DNA from: an uncultured Microbacterium sp.
GTDB lineage: Bacteria; Actinomycetota; Actinomycetes; Actinomycetales; Microbacteriaceae
Length of the DNA stretch: 6,560 bases
Assembly (NCBI GenBank): GCA_947647645.1
Contig: CANSLE010000145.1
Span: 1 to 6,560, forward strand
Direction of reading: 5' to 3'
Made by a program: the position numbers and the translations under genes. The notes below the pieces were generated by a model. The model searched no databases and had not been told where the DNA came from. It saw only the letters and a program-made list of their open reading frames with translations. Shown here piece after piece: positions 1-5,061 of the stretch (positions within the stretch are counted from its first letter, which is position 1; each line of letters opens with the position of its first letter).

Positions 1-47
1 CGCCCCGCCCCGCCCCGAAACCGAAACCGAAACCGAAACCGAAACCG
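1..47. repeat. CGCCC and CGAAAC short tandem repeat tract
   Basis: Three CGCCC pentamers (1-15) are followed by five perfect CGAAAC hexamers (16-45) and a partial sixth. The tract runs directly into palindrome copy A and supplies the 'aaccg' that precedes the left arm of four of the five palindromes. It may begin before the window. Simple-sequence tracts of this kind are prone to slippage and copy-number change. No coding or promoter function is visible. Confidence 0.85.
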
Positions 48-123
48 AACTGCAAGGGATCCTCCGCGGCACGCCGGCACCACGGCATCCGCCCCGGCGT
101 GTCACCCGCCTGGCCTTGGAGTT
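48..123. repeat. Palindromic repeat, copy A (76 bp)
   Basis: The outer arms are AACTGCAAGG (48-57) and CCTTGGAGTT (114-123), inverted with one mismatch. The inner arms are GGCACGCCG (68-76) and CGGCGTGTC (95-103), which pair along all nine positions with one G:T wobble at 69:102. It is the most diverged copy but keeps the length and the two-stem layout of copies C-E. The GTG at 99 that could open a long frame towards the nuclease gene lies inside this repeat and is not a credible start. Confidence 0.8.
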
Positions 124-195
124 GCGCCAACGGCCGCCTCCCCGACCGCGCCACGCGCTTCGCGCAACCGGATACACACCTGACCCGCCCTTCGA

Positions 196-212
196 CCCAG
201 CCCCAGCCCCAG
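196..212. repeat. CCCCAG hexanucleotide tract
   Basis: CCCAG followed by two perfect CCCCAG units, ending 8 nt before the left arm of palindrome B. It is short, but it is the third place in the window where a C-rich hexamer run sits at the edge of a palindrome, after CGAAAC before A and CCCAAC after E. Confidence 0.6.
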
Positions 213-220
213 CTAAACCG

Positions 221-297
221 AACTGCAAGGGATCCCCCGCGGCACGCCGTGCCATCGGCATCCACTGCCGGCGTGCCAACCGATGCGCCTTGCAGAC
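221..297. repeat. Palindromic repeat, copy B (77 bp)
   Basis: The left arm AACTGCAAGG (221-230) pairs with CCTTGCAG (288-295). The inner arms GGCACGCCG (241-249) and CGGCGTGCC (269-277) form nine perfect pairs. Where copies C-E have an A:T pair in this stem, copy B has G:C with both sides changed. It lies about 115 bp upstream of the nuclease start. Between this copy and the gene (298-410) I see no further repeat and no convincing promoter. A GACGAT box 6 nt before the ATG at 411 is only a weak -10 candidate. Confidence 0.8.
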
Positions 298-410
298 CAT
301 GCCGGTCACGCACGGGTGCAGCTTCCTCCACAGGCGACCGCGAGACGCATCCATCCACGGATGCCACAGCTCCGCCGATCGCCGTCGCGCAGACCGGTGA
401 CGATGTCGTC

Positions 411-1247
411 ATGTGCGAAGTCCGACCCGCGGTGCTGACGACGGAGATGCTGCGGCGATCCGGCCTGACGCGTGCCCAGCTGCGTGAGCAGCTGCGAGCC
501 GGCATCCTCGAGCGTCAGCGCCGGGGCGTGTACGTCATCGCCGATGCCTGCGATGCCGCGCGCGCGGTCGCCGGGCACGGCGGCCGCCTCGCCTGCATCA
601 CGGCCGCGAAGCACCTCGGCTTGTGGGTGCTGACCGCCGATCCGCAGACGCACGTCTGGCTCTGCGACGGGCAGCGCACATATCACCCCGGCGGATGCGG
701 CTGCGTCGAGCACTGGGATGACGGACCGCTCGGTTCGCCTGCGGCTCTGCCGTCGGTGCCGCGGCTGCTGCTGCAGATCGCGCGGTGCCATGGCGTCGAG
801 GAGTTCTTCGTCGTGCTCGAGTCAGCGTTGCGGCTCGGCCTGCTCAACGAGAGCGGGCGCCGATGGTTGCGCCAGCACAGCAATGCCGCGATCCGCGAGG
901 CGCTGGACCTCGCGCGCAATGACGCCGACAGCGGCCTCGAGTCGTTGCTGCGGTGGCGGCTTCGCCACCTCGGCCTTCGCGTTCGAACCCAGCGGCCCAT
1001 CGCAGGCGTCGGCATCGTGGATGCGCTCGTGGGCGACCGGCTGCTCGTCGAGGCGGACGGCATCGACAACCACGAGGACGCGCCGCACCGCCATAAGGAT
1101 CTGGTCCGCGATGCCACCGCGGCGATCTGGGGCTTCATGACGCTGCGGTTCGACTACGCCATGATCGTGCACGATTGGGACCTCGTGGAGGCCGCGATCG
1201 TCGGCGCCCTCGCGACGCTCGACCGCGCCGAGCAGCATCGCCTCTGA
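411..1247 (+). CDS. AbiEi-type winged-helix / DUF559 (Vsr-like fold) protein
   Basis: The 278-aa protein has two parts. Residues about 8-45 resemble the winged-helix N-terminus of AbiEi-family antitoxins, with the typical 'RRGVYVIADA' wing. Residues about 172-270 form a DUF559-like PD-(D/E)XK domain: E177 in SGLESLLRWRL, D204 in IVDALVG, E214 and D216 in LLVEADG, H221, then D230 and RDAT, ending in a TLRFDY strand. The acidic residues expected of an active nuclease are present. Such proteins are common orphans in Microbacteriaceae and their substrate is unknown; no AbiEii-type toxin gene lies beside it. I chose ATG 411 because the open frame upstream (from GTG 99) is repeat sequence with non-protein-like composition. 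No strong ribosome binding site is visible, so expression may be leaderless. Palindromes bracket the gene, and copy C begins 3 nt after its stop codon. DNA binding or cleavage is inferred from family only. Confidence 0.8.
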   Translation: MCEVRPAVLTTEMLRRSGLTRAQLREQLRAGILERQRRGVYVIADACDAARAVAGHGGRLACITAAKHLGLWVLTADPQTHVWLCDGQRTYHPGGCGCVEHWDDGPLGSPAALPSVPRLLLQIARCHGVEEFFVVLESALRLGLLNESGRRWLRQHSNAAIREALDLARNDADSGLESLLRWRLRHLGLRVRTQRPIAGVGIVDALVGDRLLVEADGIDNHEDAPHRHKDLVRDATAAIWGFMTLRFDYAMIVHDWDLVEAAIVGALATLDRAEQHRL

Positions 1248-1250
1248 CCG

Positions 1251-1326
1251 AACCGCAAGGGAACACCGCCGACACGCCGCCACCCCGGCATCCACCCCGG
1301 CGTGTCGGCCGGGAAGCCTTGCAGTT
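1251..1326. repeat. Palindromic repeat, copy C (76 bp)
   Basis: The outer arms are AACCGCAAGG and CCTTGCAGTT (one mismatch). The inner 12-bp stem GCCGACACGCCG (1268-1279) / CGGCGTGTCGGC (1298-1309) is perfect and encloses an 18-nt loop. Starting 3 nt after the nuclease stop codon, the hairpin could end or stabilise that transcript. There is no T-run, so termination is conjecture. Confidence 0.85.
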
Positions 1327-1350
1327 CAGGTCACGGCACCGGACCCCGCC

Positions 1351-1380
1351 GCACTGCCCGCAACCGCACTGCCCGCAACC
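1351..1380. repeat. Two 15-bp direct repeats in the C-D linker
   Basis: GCACTGCCCGCAACC occurs twice in tandem (1351-1365, 1366-1380), directly before the left arm of copy D, which itself begins CACTGC. The linker before copy E has one unit with a G-to-A change (GCACTACCCGCAACC, 1495-1509), and the left arm of E carries the same change (CACTACAAGG). The shared change suggests slippage or conversion between the linker unit and the palindrome arm. Confidence 0.75.
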
Positions 1381-1381
1381 G

Positions 1382-1457
1382 CACTGCAAGCCACCGCCGC
1401 CGACACGCCGCCACCCCGGCATCCATCCCGGCGTGTCGGCCGGGGAGCCTTGCAGTT
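1382..1457. repeat. Palindromic repeat, copy D (76 bp)
   Basis: The outer arms ACTGCAAG and CTTGCAGT pair perfectly. The inner 12-bp stem 1399-1410 / 1429-1440 is perfect with an 18-nt loop at 1411-1428. The organisation is the same as in C and E. Confidence 0.85.
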
Positions 1458-1510
1458 CAGGTCACGGCACCGGACCCCGCCGCGGATCCAAGCCGCACTA
1501 CCCGCAACCG

Positions 1511-1586
1511 CACTACAAGGCACCGCCGCCGACACGCCGCCACCCCGGCATCCATCCCGGCGTGTCGGCCGGGGAGCCTTGCAGTT
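1511..1586. repeat. Palindromic repeat, copy E (76 bp)
   Basis: The outer arms are CACTACAAGG and CCTTGCAGTT; the arm has one mismatch that would be a G:U wobble if read on the minus strand. The inner 12-bp stem is at 1528-1539 / 1558-1569 and is perfect. This copy is followed at once by GGGTACCC and the CCCAAC hexamer tract. Confidence 0.85.
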
Positions 1587-1591
1587 GGGTA

Positions 1592-1635
1592 CCCAACCCC
1601 AACCCGAACCCCAACCCCAACCCCAACCCCAACCC
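1592..1635. repeat. CCCAAC hexamer tract (GGGGTT on minus strand), potential G-quadruplex
   Basis: Seven consecutive CCCAAC-type hexamers (one is CCGAAC), ending 3 nt before the stop codon of the minus-strand aminotransferase gene. The minus strand reads TTGGGG repeats with at least four G-runs separated by TT, the classic pattern for an intramolecular G-quadruplex. The aminotransferase mRNA would carry GGGGUU repeats directly after its stop codon, followed by hairpins E, D and C. Confidence 0.8.
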
Positions 1636-1638
1636 GCC

Positions 1639-2523
1639 TCAGTCGCGCGGGCTCAGCAGGTAGTCGTTCATGGATGCCGTGAGCGCGGCGTCCACCGCCA
1701 CGTCGGCGTCGTCGATCGCCGTGATCGGCGCGGCGAGCCGCACGCTGGAGACGAGCCAGGCGGCGTCGACCGTGCGCAGGTCGGCGACCGGGATGGTCTC
1801 GTAGCCGGTGCGGAAGCCGCGCGCGGCGAGATGCTCGAACAGGCTCAGCTGCGTGGTTCCGTGCAGGATGCCGGCGTTCGGAGCGGGGGTGATGAAGGCG
1901 TCGCCGCGCCGGAGGATGAGCGATGCGGTCGGCGCCTCCAGCACGTAGCCGTCGCTCGAGGTGAAGATGGCGTCGTCCGCGCCGCGGCGGCGCGCCTCCC
2001 GCAGGGCCGCCATGTTCACCGCGTACGACAGGGTCTTCGCGCCGAGGAGCAGCCACGGCGCCCGCGAGGGCACGTCGAGGGCGTAGCCGCGGTCGAGGGT
2101 GACGACACGGATGCCGCGGTCACGAGCCCGCGAGAAGTCCGCGGCCGGGGCGGCGGTGACCCACGCGGTCGGCATCGGGCCGTGCTCGATACCGCGGCTG
2201 AGGATGAGCTTGATGACCGCCTCCCCCGGCCCGCACGCCGAGGCGGCGAGCGCCACGGCCTGGCGCCACTGCTCGACCTGGGGCTGGGGCAGATCGCACA
2301 GCTGCGCCGAATGAGCCAGGCGCGCCAGATGCGCCTCGACCTCCTGGGCGTGACCGTCGACGACGCCGATGGACTCGAACACGCCGTCGCCGCGCTGCGT
2401 GCTCAGCTCTCCGACGGTGAGCGCCGGCGCCGCGGGATCGACCTCGGTGAAGGTCGCGACGAAGTCCGAGCGGACATCACCGACGTCGGCGGGGTCGATC
2501 ATCAGCGCGAAATGCCAGGTCAT
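1639..2523 (-). CDS. Class IV PLP aminotransferase (aminodeoxychorismate lyase-like)
   Basis: The 294-aa protein has the fold-type IV PLP enzyme layout. RGDGVFESIGV (about 44-54) is the N-terminal signature. KLILSRG (about 105-111) follows. LLGAKTLSYAVNM (159-171) holds the expected Schiff-base lysine K163. DGYVLEAPTASLIL (191-204) has the conserved Glu E196 near the cofactor ring nitrogen. GILHGTTQ (218-225) is the phosphate-binding turn. Length is normal. The family includes 4-amino-4-deoxychorismate lyase (PabC, making p-aminobenzoate for folate), branched-chain aminotransferases and D-amino acid transaminases. In actinobacteria this form is usually called a PabC-like enzyme, but no pabA/pabB lies here, so the substrate stays open. 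ATG 2523 is preceded by a TAGGCT box at 6-nt spacing and no Shine-Dalgarno, which suggests a leaderless mRNA. It converges on the nuclease gene across the repeat array. Confidence 0.9.
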   Translation of the reverse strand: MTWHFALMIDPADVGDVRSDFVATFTEVDPAAPALTVGELSTQRGDGVFESIGVVDGHAQEVEAHLARLAHSAQLCDLPQPQVEQWRQAVALAASACGPGEAVIKLILSRGIEHGPMPTAWVTAAPAADFSRARDRGIRVVTLDRGYALDVPSRAPWLLLGAKTLSYAVNMAALREARRRGADDAIFTSSDGYVLEAPTASLILRRGDAFITPAPNAGILHGTTQLSLFEHLAARGFRTGYETIPVADLRTVDAAWLVSSVRLAAPITAIDDADVAVDAALTASMNDYLLSPRD

Positions 2524-2529
2524 GTCACG

Positions 2530-2535
2530 AGCCTA
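2530..2535 (-). promoter_or_regulatory. Leaderless -10 box for the aminotransferase gene
   Basis: On the minus strand TAGGCT lies 6 nt before the ATG, the distance at which actinobacterial sigma-A promoters start transcription at the first base of the start codon. No clear -35 is seen. The unknown gene upstream has the same arrangement. Confidence 0.5.
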
Positions 2536-2579
2536 GACCGCGGGAATAGCGCTCCGGGGTGGTCGGTTACACTGAATCA

Positions 2580-2657
2580 GCCGGGCCGCAGTAACCCCGG
2601 GCTCCATCTTCTGCCGCTCCGAGCGGCCACGCGCCGAGAGGCGTTCTGCGGCCCGGC
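2580..2657. other. Intergenic structured element: 12-bp stem enclosing two hairpins
   Basis: GCCGGGCCGCAG (2580-2591) is the exact reverse complement of CTGCGGCCCGGC (2646-2657). Inside are GCCGCT-ccg-AGCGGC (2613-2627) and CGCC-gaga-GGCG (2632-2643, a GNRA-type loop). On the plus strand a TACACT box (2568-2573) ends 6 nt before the stem, so a plus-strand small RNA starting at the stem is possible. On the minus strand the element follows the stop of the 212-aa gene by about 60 nt and could be a terminator, though no T-run follows. I do not recognise an RNA family. The rest of 2524-2717 shows no gene. Confidence 0.45.
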
Positions 2658-2717
2658 ACTTCCCTGCCCGATACGTGTCGGCGGCCCGTACTGCTGGACG
2701 TGCGACGACAGAGGACG

Positions 2718-3356
2718 TCACATCAGCGCGTCGCGGCGCCAGAGCCGGGCGCAGGCGGTCAGATCGCCGGCGTAGGTGTCCAGGCGCAGCGCCCGCGTCG
2801 TGAATGCGGTGGCGCGCTCCGGCTCGGAGTCGTCGTAGTCGTCGGCGATGTCGGTGGCGCCGGCGGACTCGACCCGGCAGAACGACGCGGCCCGCTCCAG
2901 CGCGACAGCGAAGTCCCCGGTGAACACCCCCCGGAGGATCTCGTCCACGAGCGTCATGAGCTCCTCCGGACCCGCCGGCGTCGGCGCGCCCGCGACGACG
3001 TCGTCGACGGATTGCAGGACGACCCGGCCGCGCTCGTAGAGCAGGGCCGCGGTCGCGGCATCCTCGCGCACCATCAGCTGCAGCAGGTACAGACGCCACA
3101 ACGTCCCCGGCAGCGACGTGGCGGGCGAGTGTGACCAGAGCTCGGCGACGGTTTCGAGGCCGTGCGCGTCGGTGAAGCCGACGAGGCGTTGGACGACGAC
3201 ATCCGTCGGCTCGTTGCGCACGCGCGTGAGCAGGGCGGATGCCGTCGCATGCGCGATTCGCGACACGTCCGCGGGATCGGCCGAGCCGGATCGTCGATCG
3301 AACTCGTCCGCCGGCCGACGTACGGGGCGGTGGTGGTCCCGGGGATCGTCGCTCAT
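2718..3356 (-). CDS. Conserved-looking hypothetical protein, 212 aa
   Basis: I do not assign a family. The protein has a polar, probably disordered N-terminus (1-30), then a predominantly helical soluble body. A segment 'ELWSHSPATSLPGTLWRLYLL' like region (about 72-92) is rich in aromatic and hydrophobic residues. Acidic stretches follow at 117-140 and DDYDDSEPE (172-180), and the end is Arg-rich. There is no signal peptide, membrane helix or metal-binding motif. Coding is supported by strong third-position GC and by a start with a well-placed TAGCCT box 6 nt upstream (leaderless). A rival, longer frame from 3381 is Arg/Pro-rich and not protein-like. It lies between the rskA terminator hairpin and the 2580-2657 element, so it is probably its own transcription unit. 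Function unknown. Confidence 0.75.
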   Translation of the reverse strand: MSDDPRDHHRPVRRPADEFDRRSGSADPADVSRIAHATASALLTRVRNEPTDVVVQRLVGFTDAHGLETVAELWSHSPATSLPGTLWRLYLLQLMVREDAATAALLYERGRVVLQSVDDVVAGAPTPAGPEELMTLVDEILRGVFTGDFAVALERAASFCRVESAGATDIADDYDDSEPERATAFTTRALRLDTYAGDLTACARLWRRDALM

Positions 3357-3362
3357 CGTTCC

Positions 3363-3368
3363 AGGCTA
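3363..3368 (-). promoter_or_regulatory. Leaderless -10 box for the 212-aa gene
   Basis: Minus-strand TAGCCT is separated from the ATG at 3356 by exactly 6 nt, and no Shine-Dalgarno intervenes. The -35 is not recognisable. It sits beyond the hairpin that follows rskA, consistent with independent transcription. Confidence 0.5.
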
Positions 3369-3388
3369 CCGGCGGTGCCACCGACCGG

Positions 3389-3409
3389 GCTCGACGCGCG
3401 ACGTCGAGC
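3389..3409 (-). terminator. Hairpin after rskA
   Basis: GCTCGAC (3389-3395) and GTCGAGC (3403-3409) form a perfect 7-bp stem with a 7-nt loop, 14 nt past the rskA stop on the minus strand. No T-run follows, which is common in GC-rich actinobacteria. It could end the sigK-rskA message before the next promoter. Confidence 0.45.
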
Positions 3410-3423
3410 GATCCCGTGCGACC

Positions 3424-4233
3424 TCAGGTCGTGGGGATGGCGATGAGCGGCTTGGTGGTCGGGGTGCCGTCCGGGGACCCGCCGCTCTGCTCGACGGTGA
3501 CGGCGATCGTGTCACCGGGGTGCATCGTGCCGGTCAGCTGTGCCATCGCTTTCGCGCTCGAAGCGTCGAAGGTGCCGGCGGCGATCGGCGTCGATCCCCG
3601 CACGTACCAGAGCTCGAAGGTGCGGTCGGCGGGCAGCTCGGGAAGCCCGTCGGCGACCAGCACGACCTTGCCCACGCTCTGGGACCAGTGCGCCGTCGCC
3701 TCCCCGCCCGGGAAGTCGACGTGGGCGGACGAGGCGTCCGGCGCCGCCTGGATGCGCTCCAGGGCCGTCACCGCCGCCGGTGTGCGCCAGAGGCTCGTCA
3801 CCGCTCCTGCTCCCCAGCCGATGCCGATGAGCAACGCCACCGACGCGACGAGGGCGAACAGCCCGCGCGTCCACGCACGGCGCTGCACGGCCTGCACGAC
3901 CTCCGTCGGCGGCGCGACCGGCACCCCGCCGGTGTCCGGCACGGGTGGGGTGCCGGCATCCGCGTCGTCGACGGACTGCGGGTGAAGGTCGGCGTCGATC
4001 GTGCGCAGAAGGCGCGATCGGAGATCGACCGGCGGCGCGACCGGTGCAATCCCGTCCGCAAGGATGTCGACGGTGGCCGCGTCGAGCGCGACGGCCGCCT
4101 CCCACTCGGGATGAGTGACGAGGGCATGCTGATAGGCGCGCTCGTCCTCGGGCGACAGCGCGTTCAGGGCGTGACCGGCCGACAGCTCGGCGAACTCGTC
4201 GGCCTCGATGTCTTGCTCCTCGCGGTCGTTCAT
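3424..4233 (-). CDS. rskA: Anti-sigma-K factor RskA family
   Basis: The 269-aa single-pass membrane protein is a likely anti-sigma factor for the sigma factor encoded just upstream. The N-terminal cytoplasmic part has the RskA-type sigma-binding helices, FAELSAGHALNALSPEDERAY (about 14-34), with no HxxxCxxC zinc motif. A Pro-rich linker (about 90-112) follows. One membrane helix lies at about 122-142 (LFALVASVALLIGIGWGAGA). The extracytoplasmic RskA domain (about 150-264) contains LPELPADRTFELWYVRG (198-213) and ends LIAIPTT. In mycobacteria RskA holds SigK at the membrane until proteolysis or redox signals release it. Its ATG overlaps the sigma factor stop codon (ATGA, 4230-4233), so translation is coupled and the two proteins are made together. 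Length is slightly above mycobacterial RskA, mostly through the linker. Confidence 0.9.
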   Translation of the reverse strand: MNDREEQDIEADEFAELSAGHALNALSPEDERAYQHALVTHPEWEAAVALDAATVDILADGIAPVAPPVDLRSRLLRTIDADLHPQSVDDADAGTPPVPDTGGVPVAPPTEVVQAVQRRAWTRGLFALVASVALLIGIGWGAGAVTSLWRTPAAVTALERIQAAPDASSAHVDFPGGEATAHWSQSVGKVVLVADGLPELPADRTFELWYVRGSTPIAAGTFDASSAKAMAQLTGTMHPGDTIAVTVEQSGGSPDGTPTTKPLIAIPTT

Positions 4234-4817
4234 GACGTCACCCCCATCTCCTGCCTCAGGCGCGACAGACCGTCGCGCATTCTCGTCTTGATCGTCCCCA
4301 GCGGCGATCCCACCAATGCGGCGATCTCGCTCTGAGAATATCCCCCGATGTACGCGAGCAGCAGCGCTTCCCGCTGAGGGTCGGGGAGCGCATCCATCGC
4401 TCGGGCGACGCGCCTGCTCTCGATGCGCAGGGCGACCTGATCGTCGACGCTGTCCTGGACGGTGTTCAGTTCACGAAGACCGGCCTTCTCGTCGCGTTCT
4501 GTGCTGGCACGCGTGGAGCGCACGCGGTCGACAGCGCGGCGATGAGCGATGGTGAGGACCCAGGACCGTCCCTGCCCCTTGTTCGGAGCGAAGCGCGAAG
4601 CGGATTGCCACACCTCCAGGAAGACGTCCTGAAGGACTTCCTCGCTCAGCGCGCGGTTCACGAGCACCCGCAGGATGAGACCGAAGGCCCGCGGAGCGAG
4701 CATGTCGTAGAGCTGTCCGAACGCGGCCCGCTCGCCCGCGGCGATGCGCACGAGCAACTCGCCGGCGTGATCCCGCGCCGATGAGTCCTCGGGTACGTCC
4801 ACGCCGTCGATGACCAT
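4230..4817 (-). CDS. sigK: ECF RNA polymerase sigma factor, SigK family
   Basis: The 195-aa ECF sigma factor has region 2 at about 29-100 (RAAFGQLYDML; SEEVLQDVFLEVWQSASRF; GRSWVLTIAHRRAVDRVR, matching the -10 recognition helix of SigK-like factors) and region 4 at about 134-190 (ALPDPQREALLLAYIGGYSQSEIA, then the LGTIKTRMRDGLSRLR recognition helix). It would bind core RNA polymerase and direct it to its own promoter class until sequestered by RskA, with which it is translationally coupled. Start choice: ATG 4817 (MVIDGV) best fits the usual distance to region 2, but it lacks a spaced Shine-Dalgarno. ATG 4829 (199 aa) has GGGGA upstream, and ATG 4865 (211 aa) has a good GGGAAGG 6 nt before it. 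The 5' end is therefore uncertain. It diverges from the fasciclin lipoprotein gene, its likely target. Confidence 0.9.
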   Translation of the reverse strand: MVIDGVDVPEDSSARDHAGELLVRIAAGERAAFGQLYDMLAPRAFGLILRVLVNRALSEEVLQDVFLEVWQSASRFAPNKGQGRSWVLTIAHRRAVDRVRSTRASTERDEKAGLRELNTVQDSVDDQVALRIESRRVARAMDALPDPQREALLLAYIGGYSQSEIAALVGSPLGTIKTRMRDGLSRLRQEMGVTS

Positions 4818-4950
4818 CCCTCTCAGCATGCCGTATCCCCGCGCCCTTGCGTGCATCGCGGCCATCGGTCGCCTTCCCGAACGTGAATGAGTACAATCCC
4901 GCGCCCGAGCAGGCGGTGGCGCAAAGGGGCGGATGCCGACACGCGAGAGG

Positions 4951-4977
4951 ATTCGAGACGTCTTCCCATCCGATGCG
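4951..4977 (-). promoter_or_regulatory. Candidate SigK-type promoter for sigK-rskA (autoregulation)
   Basis: Read on the minus strand: CGCATC, 15 nt, TCGAAT. This resembles the mycobacterial SigK consensus as I recall it (CCATCC ... CCGAAT). Its -35 shares the palindromic CATCcGATG core (4967-4975) with the divergent plus-strand promoter. Transcription would leave a leader of roughly 80-125 nt depending on the sigK start. The match is partial. Confidence 0.35.
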
Positions 4978-4992
4978 GCAGAGGCTCCGAAG
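4966..4992 (+). promoter_or_regulatory. Candidate SigK-dependent promoter of the fasciclin lipoprotein gene
   Basis: CCATCC (4966-4971), 15 nt, CCGAAG (4987-4992). This is an exact match to the -35 and 5 of 6 at the -10 of the mycobacterial SigK consensus as I recall it. The start site would be near 5000, giving a leader of about 60 nt before the GGAGG ribosome binding site. Placement upstream of an MPT83-like gene makes it persuasive; the spacing is at the short end. Confidence 0.55.
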
Positions 4993-5061
4993 GACTTGTC
5001 GAGACCGCACCTGCGGCTCGGCAGAACGACCACCCGCACGTCAGCTCACTTGGAGGACATG

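Larger units (their letters stand above)
1251..1586. repeat. Tandem array of three palindrome-plus-linker units, period ~130 bp
   Basis: Copies C, D and E start at 1251, 1382 and 1511. The linkers after C and D begin with the same 25-plus bases (from 1327 and from 1458), and the palindromes are almost identical, so the array arose by tandem duplication and not by independent insertion. It fills nearly the whole space between the convergent nuclease and aminotransferase genes (1248-1638). I see no gene in it: open frames across it are Pro/His/Arg-rich readings of the repeat. Confidence 0.85.

Noticed and set aside
99..410. In-frame N-terminal extension of the nuclease gene from GTG 99
   Set aside because: It starts inside palindrome A, runs through palindrome B, and has Pro/Thr/Arg-rich composition unlike a protein; homologous proteins begin near the winged-helix domain.
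411..1247. Type IV toxin-antitoxin (AbiE) system
   Set aside because: The N-terminal AbiEi-like domain is fused to a nuclease-type domain and no AbiEii nucleotidyltransferase gene is adjacent; repeats and a convergent metabolic gene follow.
1251..1586. CRISPR array
   Set aside because: Repeats are 76 bp with long palindromic stems, the intervening linkers are themselves repeats of each other, and no cas gene is present.
1175..1663. Long plus-strand open frames across the repeat array
   Set aside because: The translation is a periodic Pro/His/Arg reading of the tandem repeats, ending in Asn-Pro repeats from the hexamer tract; no gene character.
2597..2605. CCGGGCTCC resembling the P4 signature of RNase P RNA
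   Set aside because: The invariant preceding GAGGAAAGT is absent, as are the other conserved blocks, and the space is too short for RNase P RNA.
1450..2775. 441-codon plus-strand open frame
   Set aside because: It is antisense to the clear class IV aminotransferase gene and has Arg/Gly-rich composition typical of a shadow frame in GC-rich DNA.
2533..3381. 282-codon minus-strand frame overlapping the 212-aa gene
   Set aside because: Very Arg/Pro-rich, no promoter or ribosome binding site; the other frame has better composition and a leaderless -10 box.
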